Shown here: one piece after another, positions 35,491 through 47,100 of the stretch | How positions within the stretch are numbered: position 1 is the stretch's first letter | Layout: each line of letters opens with the position of its first letter | From: Antedon mediterranea | Taxonomy: Eukaryota > Echinodermata > Crinoidea > Comatulida > Antedonidae | Assembly: GCF_964355755.1 (NCBI RefSeq) | Contig: NC_092676.1 | Location: forward strand, 4,632,288 to 4,696,287 | DNA: 64,000 nt | Direction: 5' to 3' | Translations under genes and position numbers: made by a program | The notes under the pieces: generated by a model | Databases searched by the model: none | Told to the model about the DNA's origin: nothing | What the model saw: only the letters and a program-made list of their open reading frames with translations

Positions 35491-36434
35491 TTATTATTAG
35501 TAGTAAATAATTATTCTTCAAGTACAATACAATATTAACATTCCTTCTGTTTTTAAAGGATAGCTCCAGGTTTAGAATTTCTACGATTTTAAAATATAAA
35601 ATGTAAACCTCCCATCAGACATGGATATATTGTGTCACCATGGTATTCCGAAATAAAAAGATTAATGAAATGAAAATGAATTGCTGGAAGATTTGATACA
35701 GACGATATAAGTCCACCGCTCGTGTATTATGTATTTTATGGCTTCTTTACTTTTTTATAAACGCTTAGAAACATTTTTATTAGGCGTCTATAAAAAACAT
35801 AATCTGATAATTGATATGTGCAAGAAGTTAGAAGAAGTTAAAATAGACAGAGGGCGCTATATGAGGATAGAGCGAGTTGCAGGCCCAAAAAAAGAAGGCC
35901 TAAGCAGTAGATTTAAAGTTATAATAAAAACGCCATAAACTAATAATATTTATCAAAACTTTTACTCAACTAATTAATCAAGGTCTAACCGCTCGCTAAC
36001 CCTAGTGGGGCTAGTACTAGTAGGCCTAGTACTAGTTAGCCTAGCTGGCCTAGTCCTAGCCTAGCTAGGCCTAGCCTAGTTAATGATAAATTGATACGAA
36101 CGTAGTAGGCACAGCTCAGTAGCGTTGCCTTATTAATTAAGTTTTCTGGTCAATTCGTACCCATGCAAAATTCCTCATTACCCTGTCTGCTAAAAGTTAT
36201 AGTTTTGTAGTAACATGTAATTAATAATAATGCCATAGCCAGTAAGTAGGTGCTGTTAAATACATCTATTAAATTTAATTTTTAAAGGAAATCCTTTTGT
36301 TGCGGAATTTCAAATATACAATTCACTAAACACTACAGAACAGTACAAATTAGTCTGTACCATTAGTCTCTCCCCTACCATAATAAATTATAATACAAAC
36401 AAATTACATTTTTTTCAGGCAAAACTGATTAATT
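35491..36434. other. Intergenic and 5' region of SUPT3H
   Basis: AT-rich DNA with a TAGGCCTAG-rich stretch at about 36000-36085. A polypyrimidine tract and acceptor (TTTTTTTCAG, ending at 36418) just before the SUPT3H ATG imply an upstream 5'UTR exon that I could not place. A 69-codon open frame at 35729-35938 has no recognisable similarity. Confidence 0.5.
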
Positions 36435-39400
36435 ATGCCTCATCTTTTACAAGTTAGCAGCCATGGTAGAGGGAATTCAAAAGTCAACTTCGCTACTGAA
36501 ATACAAGCTATGATGTATATATTACTATATTAGTTTACATTGTTGTTATATTTGGTGTTACACACAAAGGATAGCCCACTCAATTTGTAGATTTCAGTCC
36601 GGTGGGTCCTTCTGTTGGTGAAATGGCCAGTATACCAGGAGACAATCCCCTACTTTTTTTTTTAAGAGCGTACTGCATTCTTTAACGTGCACGTGAGCCA
36701 TGTTGCACACAGGATCAACGGCTTAAGTCTCATTTGAAAGATGGTGGCTATATATATTATTCCCATCCGCAAGTTAGAACACATGAATAGTGGCGTTGGG
36801 ATTAGAAATTTGGAACAAATAAGTTCATTCATTTATACTCATAAACATTCATTTTGTATAATATTTCATTACCATACGGTTAAACTCAACAAGTTACCAA
36901 TGCATGATTCTCTTGCAGGTATGCCCTTGGAGATTGCCGAAGACCTCTTAAAGAATCGGCACAATTAGTTGAAACAGCTGTTCATCAGAAAATGTTATCA
37001 GTTGTAAGTAGAGTCAGTGATAAATCTAGAGGTGATGCATCTATTAAGAGGACACTTTATTTTGAAATGTGGGGTAATATATGTTTTAACATCACAGCCA
37101 ACCTCTATCAAGGAGACATGTCTTATAAGGGCACACTTTCCTGTGTAATGTGGTGCAATATATGTTTTAACACTACAGCCAACCTCTATAAAGGAGACAT
37201 GTCTATTAAGGGAACACTTTCCCATGAACACTACGGCCAACCCTGTTAAGGGACACTTTGTTGGGTCCCAAGGTGTCCCCATAATAAGGGCTTTACTGTA
37301 TAATCAAATTGTTATCAACTATATTTAATTCTGAAATGTTTAATTATCTTTATAGCTTACATTGTGTATGCAAGCATTTATTTGTTAAAATTTCGGCAAA
37401 CAGCCCAAGAGAAAACCTTGGACCAATTTTATTTATTTATTTCAACAATATTTTACGAGGGTGGTCCATCCAGCCGAAGTTAATCATTAGGGACCCCCAC
37501 AAAAATGCAACAAAAGTGTGAAATTGTATTTTTATTTATACGTACAACATTATTATTTATACGTTCTTGGTTTTTTAAATCAAATTTTCGTTTTAAGTGA
37601 AGGTAAAAATTAACGTTAATTTTTACCTTCACTAAAAACGAAAAATTTGATTTAAAAAATAGGAGATAAATTTTTTCAATTTTTACGTTCTTTGTTGTTT
37701 TATTATTACAGCTAAATAAAGCCGCTCAAATTTGTATATCTCGAGGAGGGCGTTTTATCGGAATTGAAGATTTTTTGTATCTAATGAGACTGGATCGTGT
37801 GAGGCTAAAAAGACTTTTACGCTTCTTAAGTTTTAAGGACAACAAGATTTTGAAAACACTATCAGATGAAGAGGATCCGGAAACAGGTACTGTATCTATA
37901 GCAGCGCAAAACGCAAAATGCGCCCTATTGTGGCCATGTTTCTACCCAATATATTTTCCACACCAGTTTAAATGTTCTCCCTTCGATCATGTGTCCACCG
38001 TTATACCTGCACGAAGCGATTATGTGCGTAATACTGCCGCAAGTATATTTTAAGTTGCAATATAGTTCAATAAAGCCCTGTCTTCACTGTCACATTGTGA
38101 TATGCCCATATATGGACATGATGATGTCATATCACTACCATATTAAGGCACATCACAATTGGTTGTCACATAAAGTTTGATAGTGTAGAAAGAGCTTTAT
38201 TGAATTGTATTGCCACTTAAGCCTTGTAATATCATGTCCATATTTGGGCATATCACCACCATATTTGTGCACATCACACTTTTTTTGATAGTGTAGACAG
38301 AGCTTAAGATCCTTTTGCAAATTCGTGTTTGTAAGATTCTTAATATCAATTTTAAAATTTTCATTAAAAACAAACATCTGAACATATTTCTGCTTTAAAA
38401 TTTTATAAGTTATACCATTATACATATAATAAAAATATTAATTGAATTTTGTCTCAGCTTTTGGCGTTGATCTCAAACCAAGTAACACTTCAAAGCGGCA
38501 AAGGATAGCGTATGAATTTCTTAGTATGATTGACCAAACAGGAGAGTTTGTTAGTTTATTCGAGGACGAGGGCGGTGTAGATCAAGTTAAACAGGAACGA
38601 TTAGAACGAATCGAGGATATGACAAAGAACATGGATTCATCAACATACCAAGATTTTTCTGAGTCTCGTCAAGTTAATTTTTGTAAGTATCTGTACTGAT
38701 AATTAAGCTCTGTCTACACTATCAAACTTTATGTGGCAACAAAATGTGATGTGTCCATATATGGACATGATGATATGTAGAATATTAATTATGTTCAGTA
38801 CTCCTAGGGTAGGAGACCGAGATCACAACTGTTTAGACCGAACCTTGGTTAGCGACGAGGGCGTATACCCACACTTTAGGTTTAGCTATTTTTCTCGGTT
38901 TTTTTGTACGCTTATAAATAGGATATTATTATTACCATATTGTATAAAGTTTTTCCATGTTTCGATACCTTTCGGTTAATGTTTTTTTTCATTGACGCTA
39001 TTCTTTAGAAATAAGGTTCGACGCACGTAGCTTAAGTTTTTCGTTTTGTTTACAAATTGAACGGAGCTTACATGTTGCATGTTGGGAAATGCAACTAACT
39101 CCCTATTACCTGGATAAACCGCTGCAGACCTGGTTAAAGCGTTTCTAGCTATCATAAAATCTTTTTCTTTACAGATAAAAAAATTGTAAAATTTAAAGAA
39201 TGGGTTGTTTACAGTGAGTTGGAACCAAAACCAAACTCATCCGCCATTGAAGTACTTGCCTATTTAGCTTATGAAACTGTGGCAGAGGTTGGTAAATTCT
39301 GTATACAAAAGAATCCTCCATTAACGACACTTTTCTGCAAAACAAACGAGATGATATATTTGTTTTTAAGCTACCGCCAACCCTTAATAAGTAGACACAC

Positions 39401-40369
39401 ATATTATGGGGACACTGATAGACTTAATAGAGGTTCTTGTATTACTTGTTTTTTTTTTGTAATCACTATGCATTTCTGCTCAAGTTTTGTGTAAATAAAG
39501 TAGTTCCTTATTCCAATGATTTTTTAAAACAAATATTATTTATGCAGGCACTAAAAATCAAACATCAAACATTCTAATTAATAATTTCTTTTTTTTCAGA
39601 TCGTAGATTTATCATTGTACGTAAGACGTGATATGAATTCGGCTTTCCTCGGACCAACTGACAAACTGAGTGCACCGAAATTTGTAAATAGTGGCGTTTA
39701 TACTGGACAGTTATTAAATATCAAAACGAACTTGAAAAAGACCGACCACAGCACTCCCCCAATATCGCCTTCGACTAGTTTGGTCTCTCCTAGCATTACA
39801 TCATCAAACAATTTTTCAACATTTCCCACTATCCAATCACAAACAGAGTTTACGCAGCCGTCAGATGTGAAGGCGGTATCTACGATTGGCAAGACAAAGG
39901 CTAAAAAGCGAAAAAAGGTAAGACATACTCTATCACCTACTGAGATTGAAACGCCTGTTTTTCAGTCGATGTTGAGTTGAAAACTGAAATTCAAATGAAT
40001 TGTCAGCGTGGTGATGTAATTTGTGAACCATTTGATTGGTCAGTTTTAACGATCGTAAAGTTGATGGTTGCTAATGTTTTTTACCCTTTTCCTGTAAAAT
40101 CGTAATTCAACGCAACTCGCCGCAACGCAATGTCGACTGGAAAACAGGCTTCACCAACTAATTAGAAATAGGTAATATTGAATAATTAAATACCAGAGTT
40201 ATTACATTTGAAGATTTGCGATATTGAATTGATTAGAATATGGATTTTTATCTTACAGACAAGCGGTACATCGACTTACGACATTGCAGCAGCCAATGCG
40301 TTACAGCCACGTCATGTCCGAGAAGCTATCAGAAGATTTTGCAACGGATCTGCACAATTCGGCTTATGA
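36435..40369 (+). CDS. SUPT3H: Transcription initiation protein SPT3 homologue (seven coding exons, 368 aa)
   Basis: A histone-fold subunit of SAGA-type coactivator complexes that helps deliver TBP to promoters in the nucleus. Exons: 36435-36514, 36919-37003, 37712-37886, 38458-38682, 39175-39287, 39600-39917, 40259-40369. The ATG is preceded by an in-frame TGA at 36426-36428. N-terminal NFATEIQAMMYALGDCRRPL and the following histone-fold helices (VHQKMLSVLNKAAQ; IGIEDFLYLMRLDRVRLKRL) match the family. The middle has KRQRIAYEFLSMIDQTGEF and VKQERLERIE; then EVLAYLAYETVAEIVDLSLYV. A Ser/Thr/Pro-rich linker and a KAKKRKK basic patch lead to the conserved end ALQPRHVREAIRRF. Length is near the usual 320-400 aa. 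Poly(A) signal candidates at about 40760. MITEs occupy introns 3 and 4. Confidence 0.95.
37016..37300. repeat. Tandem repeat of about 62 bp in SUPT3H intron 2
   Basis: Three diverged units of the type GCCAACCTCTATAAAGGAGA followed by CATGTCTATTAAGGGCACACTTT. The right part (GTGTCCCCATAATAAGGG) resembles the Tigger-like MITE family. Confidence 0.65.
37571..37660. repeat. Near-perfect 90-bp hairpin in SUPT3H intron 2
   Basis: Arms of about 44 nt (left TTTTTTAAATCAAATTTTCG, right the inverted CGAAAAATTTGATTTAAAAA) meet at AACGTT, with GTGAAGGTAAAAATTAACG in the inner left arm. An essentially loopless palindrome, likely a MITE remnant or a source of double-stranded RNA in the intron. Confidence 0.85.
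38070..38308. mobile_element. Two adjacent GTCTA-family MITEs in SUPT3H intron 3
   Basis: One fuller copy (38070-38200) ends TTTGATAGTGTAGAAAGAGC. A second partial copy (38224-38308) ends TTGATAGTGTAGACAGAGCT. Confidence 0.82.
38706..38773. mobile_element. Truncated GTCTA-family MITE in SUPT3H intron 4
   Basis: Left half only: AGCTCTGTCTACACTATCAA then ATGTGTCCATATATGGACAT, broken at ATGATGATATGTAG. Confidence 0.75.
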
Positions 40370-41175
40370 ATGTAATGCATACAGTATGATATGACATTGA
40401 CATTACATCTGTGGTAGATGCACAGAACCGTGAAGTTGTGAGGTTACCTTTGAGCCGTAGTTTGGTTCCCATTGCACGTTGTCCAATAGAGAACTGGACA
40501 TCAGAGCTCAGAGAGAGTTTGGCCTTCTTTACTCTCACCAAACAGCACTATCAGTGTAAACTTTCGAATAGTGCTGTATAATTTATACTCATTTTAGATA
40601 AATATTAAATAACTGATAACTGATATATATTAAAATTCTGTCTTATATTAGCTTTTAATACATGTTTCATTTGTCAGCTTATTCCATCAGAGACATTAAG
40701 TGGTGAGCCCTCTAAGTCTGTTATAACAGCATTTAATCACAGCATTCCTCTATTAAAATAAACAATAAAAGAGGATTTATTTTTGTGAGCTTGAAATATC
40801 TACTTTGTTGTTGAGTTACTGGCTAGGTTAAACTGAGTTGTGCTGCAAGCTAGCTTCGTTTAATTGTGATAAACAATAAATGTGTCATTCTAGGCCTATG
40901 TGTACAATTAATGTGTAAAAATAAATATTCAAAGTAAGCAGAAAGCTTTTGTGCATCAGTTTCTAATTATTGATGTATTTTATCATTTAAATTGTATATT
41001 ATCATCAATTATACACGGATGTAAGCTTTCAAAGTTTAAACCAATCCGAATTGACTACAAGTATAATACAATCTGATTGGTCGTCAACAGGAGTTACGCA
41101 ACCAATTTGCTCCCACTCCTCCGGAATCTTATGTTATATGAAGCGCCATCTTTCGTTTGGAAGTGAGAATACGGT
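40370..41175. other. SUPT3H 3'UTR and XPO4 promoter interval
   Basis: About 0.8 kb between two same-strand genes. AATAAA hexamers near 40760, 40870 and 40918 suit the SUPT3H 3' end. XPO4 would start transcription in the last few hundred bases; no TATA box was recognised. The short gap suggests closely spaced, independent promoters. Confidence 0.55.
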
Positions 41176-44100
41176 ATGGCGAATTTCGTGCATGAATTGG
41201 AGCAGGCGGCACATATTATTTTGGTAAGAAATGGGGTAAAAACTAAATGAAAAATATAGTGTGTAGTTTATATGAATATAATAATGTAGAAAGAATAATT
41301 TTGAAAATTTCTGTGTTTGTTACTTCTTTATTTGTGGTTGTATTAGTAGCGATAATTCTAGGCTCCTAGTCCTAGGCTTGTCTCTGTTCTGTTGCCGGTC
41401 TGGATTCGAAAACGTGTCGGGGCGGGGGTTGATAATGCGTGCGAGGGCATGAGTTGATAGGCACTAACTGTACTGTAGGCCTAGGGCAGCAGGTGGGCGA
41501 ATTAAATGACGGATGTACACGTTGATTGGAACCTTCCGCTGTGCTATTGTATAGTGCCAAACTAGACGTTCTGAACATGATAAGATTGAGCCCAAATTCT
41601 CTCCTTAATTCCAAAAGTTAGTTGTGTGTGAATGATATATGTTATTGAATCAAACTTAAAACTAAAAATTAAAAATGTTCAGTTTAGTTTAGTTGCTCGA
41701 AAATTACAATAAAATAAGTGCTCTTTGTTAGTCTATTTTTTCAGTTGAGTTGCTTTTAGGGAGTTGTCAACTCCCTGCTTTTACATTGAATAATAATAAT
41801 ATATCTCTCAAGTTAAAAGGTAAACAAGTATATGTTTTTTTTTTAAATTTTACTATTAACATAGGCTCCCCCTCAAGCTGTGACGCATCAACAACGTCAA
41901 GCAGCTGAGGAGGTTATTCTTGCATTTCGAAAGTCCAACAACTCATTAAGTGTTTGCAGACATATATTTGGTAAGAATTAAATCTCTTTAAAATAAGGTT
42001 AAATTAGTATGAAAAACAGTTTCATATTGAATGCTGGAGATAAAAAGAAAACAAAATCTTTCTGTTCTTTTTCCTTCGCCACATAATAATATGTTAAAAA
42101 ATAAACAAAACCTAACTATTTATTACTTTTTTCAGAACATAGCAAACACGATTATGTATTATTCCAAGCCGCAACCACTATCAAAGATGTCGTGGTCAGA
42201 AACTGGAAAGAGCTGGACAAAAATGAAATTGAATCTGTTCGATCATTTTTACTTCATTTTGTAACGCAGAAGCAGAGGTGAGAATGTACAGTACTGACTC
42301 GGGATTAAGCCCACCCTCTTGGCTATAAGCCCACTCTCTTGAGTATAAGGCCACCTTCTTGGATATAAGCCTACCTTCTCAAGTATAAGTCCACCTTCAC
42401 GGAAATAAGCCCACGTTCAGATATAGACCCACTTTCGTGGGTATAAGCCCACCTTTTCAGGTATAACCCCATCTTTTCGGGTATAAGCCCACATTCTCGA
42501 GTATAAGCCCACCCACTCGGGTATAGGCCCCCTCTCAAGTCAAAACCTATTCGTTTTGAGATCTGCTGAGTGCAGGGTAAAACATAGTTTGATCACTAGG
42601 CCTAGCTGATGAAGACTATGTTTTGGAGGCCTACTTTAGGCTATGTTAGGGAGGCTAAACTAACTTGTAGTTAATTAGTAGTAGTTAATTGTAGTCAATT
42701 CCATAACAAAACATTTCTTATTTAGTTTACAGAGTTACGTGCGTGAACAAGTCCTACAAGCTGTTGCCATCATCTTCAAACGCGGAACGTTGGACGGGAA
42801 AAATCGACATCAACTTATGGAAGATGTTTCTCAAATGGTGGCGAGTGGCAATCCTCAAATGGTATAATTTTGTTGCTTCTCTATACCATGGTTTGACCTT
42901 TGATCTTTGACCTGGTGCTTGTAAGTTGTTATCACACTGGGCAAAGATAATATGTTAGAACAATTCTCCCAAAATGTTAGACTCTCTAAAACAATTCTCC
43001 CAAAAACTAACCATTCCAAATTAATACTAATATAATATATTGAAATTACAATTTGACTGCTAGATATTGTACAATGGGCTAGTGCTGAATGGAGTTATTA
43101 TATATTGTTCCCTGTAGTAATTGTAGAGCAGTGCCTACTGGTACAATCTCTGTTATAGACACTTTGGTGGACCCCAGAGGTGACCCCTTAATAGAGGTTC
43201 TATTGTGCTTATCATTGCAAAACTATTGAATAGTTTTGACCACATTTCTTTCCCTTCATTGTTTCTACAGCAAACCATAGCCTGTTCTGTATTATCAGCG
43301 TTGTTGAACGAGTTCTCTAGTTCTGCTCGGGCAAGTGACATGGGTCTTAACTGGGAGTTTCACACAACCTGCAAACGAAACTTTGAGGTATTAATGTTTT
43401 ATTTACTAAAGGAACAAAATTATTGTTTTAGATAAAGATTTTAAAAAATAATATTATTTTTAAAATGCCGTAAAAATAAGAACTTTAAGATCATTGTTCA
43501 TACATTAATAAAAAAAGCTATTATAAATTTAATCGTGTTTTCTACAAATGCAAATTTAATACAGATAATTTGTTTGTAAAAGTGAAAAACTATATATGTT
43601 ACATTAAAATGGCATATTCAACAAATAATTATTTTTTCAGGGGGAAAATATATCTTTAAAATCATTGTACTACAGTATTTAGTTTAAGAATATTGTTTAA
43701 TAAAAAAGTCTATTAATATTATTTATCATTTCAATTCAATTTTTTCTAAAGGTAAATGATTTAAAGCAGATTTTCATGCTTGCTGTACAACTTTTACATC
43801 AGCATAGTAACAGTCCAGAACTTCACAACCCACAAAGGAAGGCCGTGGTAAGTCGTTATCTCAATGTCTGTGAGCAAATACTCTGCTGGGACTTCAGTAA
43901 CATTCGTCATATCCTTTCAGTGACATGTTTAATGTCATTTATATGAGTTATGTTATTTATGTGTTACTACATTAGTAGAGTGTAGAAATAATAAAAAAAA
44001 CATGAAATGAATAAAGCTCTGGCTATACTATCAAACTAGTTTGACAAAAAAAGTGTGTTGTGCCCAAATAGGGTAGTGATATCATGTCCATATATCATGG

Positions 44101-47100
44101 ACATTTCCATATTATCTGTGGAGGCTATCGGCATGGTCAACCTTGCATCTAAATCCTATTTTCCTATTGACACAGTTGGCCGTTCTCCTTATCATGTTTA
44201 TCGGTACAAGCAACTAGGCCCACAGTTGACACAGACAATAAAAAATAATAAATTACACATTATTATTTTAAAGCATATTGTGGTTTGGGACAATTTTATT
44301 GGTTTAACTATAATTATGATAAGGTTGATATTAAGCTTGGTCTACACTAAAATTTACGTGACAAAAAATGTGATGTGCCCATATATGGACATAATGATGT
44401 CATATCACTACCATATCTGGGTATATCACACTTTTTTTTGTCAAACTACTATGATAGTATAGACAGAGCTTTAGTCATTTATGTCACATACCAGTGGTCC
44501 TTAATGGGATGAACTCTTAATTTGAGGACACCATTATTAGACCTTAAATAATGTTTGGTTCTCACTAGAGACACAATGGACGTAATGCAAGTGAGTTGAC
44601 CAATCACAAGTGATGGATTATTCACTCATTGGTCACCACTCTTGCATTGCATTTACGTCCTTGCATTGCGTCCTAGTGGGAACCAAACTTAAGAGCTAGT
44701 TGTGCTACAATAATTCCTTAACAATGAACACCAGCCAGACGTACAATGATCGTATCAACTGATATTTTGGTGAATTTCTTCAAACCAGACAAGAGTTGGC
44801 GACAAACTGTTATGGACAAGAAACTTGTTGAGTATTTTTTTCAGGTAAAGAATGTAAAAATGTAATGAGATTATGTTGTTTTCCAAGCTCTGTATTATAA
44901 TAATAATATTGAACATTTATAAAGCACTCTTCACCGGAGTCTCACAGCGCAACATGAAAAAAATAACTATTAAAATAGTTGAGTTTTCAGGAGAGATTTT
45001 AATTGAAAAGGGGATGGAGTGTAACTGATGGAACAAAGAAGTTTGTTCTAATAATAATAATACTCGTTCTTATATAGCGCTTATTGCGCAATGCTGCTAG
45101 CACTTTATGCCTAGATGGTTTTTAAATAGGGCAGCGCTAACATATTAATGTTAATTGTAAAAGTAAATCTCAAAAAGTAGTTCATATAATGTCATTTTAG
45201 CTGTCACAGCGCAAGTGTGCGACCTAAGCAAGTCTTCTCGGATAAGGACTATAAACCGTAGGTCCAGTGTATACTGTACATATTGCTTGTGTGCACTTTA
45301 AAGAACCTAGTACATCTTTCAAGACGAGTAGGGGGTTACCCCGGTGTTGTTCACACACACTGTTGTGGATAGACGTAATGGCGCCGTAGTTGGTTGCCGA
45401 TGACACGATGTGACCCTTAGGGGAGAAGAATGTTGTTGAAAAGGTGTAACATCTACGTCTACAGCGCTCTGATCTTCATGAAATAGCGCTATTTAAATGT
45501 TGCATTATTATATTTGTCGCTTTCAGATACACAGTCTTGTCCGTCAGGATCCTGAGGTGTGCCATCATGCTCTCCAGTGTTTAGTGCAGATGGCGTCACT
45601 GAGTGGCAGTGTATTCCTTGCGGAAGAACAGCGGCAGGAATACTTCACCAACTACATACGATGTTTCTTGCTAATGCTCTCAAGGTAAATAAAACGGTTT
45701 GCGGTGAAAAAATCTTTCAGAAAGCTATCTGTATGTTTTCTATATATAAGGGCTAGTGAATAATTCTGTCTTATATCATGTGGAACCCGCTACCAACAGT
45801 TGCTGTATCAGCTCCAGCGGCTACAGCCTTCAAGTTGCTATCAAAGAGCTGCCGCTGTCTGCTTGTGGTGGTAATAGTCTTCCTTAAATCAAGATCAGTT
45901 TTAATGCATCCTGTTTTCCTTGTTTCTCCTTCAAATTGTACACGTTTTTGCATATTTTGGCTCTGACACCTTTACACAATCCCAGTATAGTTTCATTATA
46001 AGTTGCAAAAGAATAATAATAAATAGTTTAAAAATATAGCGCATATAAACAAGCTCTCGATGCTGTACATAAAATAAATTTAAATTAATGAAAGGCTTGT
46101 TTGAAAAGAAAAGACTTCAACAAGTTTAGAGTGGCACACTGGTGTAATGATTGAAAAAATCATTACACCACTATCGCCCAAGTGGATCTTTTTGATGTTT
46201 CTCTTATTTTACAGTATTGGAGATATCCACAGCTACGAAGCAGTAGGCCTAGGCAGCATTGCAAGCCGTTTGATTTCCGTTTATCCCATTTCCCTCATGG
46301 TGTGCCTTCCACCTGAACTATTGTCTTCCTTTATACAAAGTCTTTCAACTCTTACTATGTACTTTGGCAGGCAGGCCGCAATGGAAGAAGTGGTAAGTCT
46401 TTTTCAAATTTATTCAAAACTAAAATTCCTTTTAAAACTACAAAGCTTTATGTGACAAAAATATGTGATGTGCCCATATATGGACATGATGATGTCATAT
46501 CACTACCATATTTGGGTATATCACTACCATATTTGGGCACATCAAACTTTTTTTTTCAGGAGCTTAAAAGAATGGAAAAAATGAGTAATGACAGGATTTG
46601 AACCTTGGACTGTCTTGCTATCAAGTTATTCAACTGTTATAGACTGAAAGAGATTAATTCTTACTAGAAAATCCTAATTACTTAGGAAGCTAGGCCTAGA
46701 TCACATTTTAGGGTATTTTTTAAGTAGAAATCTCGGGGAAAATCTATACGGTAGGCATAGCACAGGTAAGACCAATTAGGCCGCCTAGATGGCCTGGCCG
46801 TCTAATTGCTAGGCCTACATCGGAATATAGCTTTTAGATAGCCTAAATCGTAGCTAGAAGAAATATCGTCATTTTCAGTTCATGCAGCGGGAAATCCCCG
46901 GGTATAGTCCCACCTCCCAAATTCGGGAAAATTTCACGTACAAGGGGGTTGGGATTATACCCGGGGAAATACGGTAGTAATATTGAAAGGGAGCCCTCTA
47001 TATTAATCCAACTAATTTGTTTTAAAATTCTCTCTAACATTTAAAACAAATCCTGATATGTTTTCAATAACTAATGCAATAGTATTCAAAAGATTAAAGA

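Noticed and set aside
35729-35938. 69-codon frame (MYFMASLLFYKR...) upstream of SUPT3H
   Set aside because: No recognisable domain, no supporting splice or repeat evidence; could be chance.
44055-44462. 135-codon plus-strand frame in XPO4 intron 6
   Set aside because: Overlaps two MITE copies; no conserved protein.
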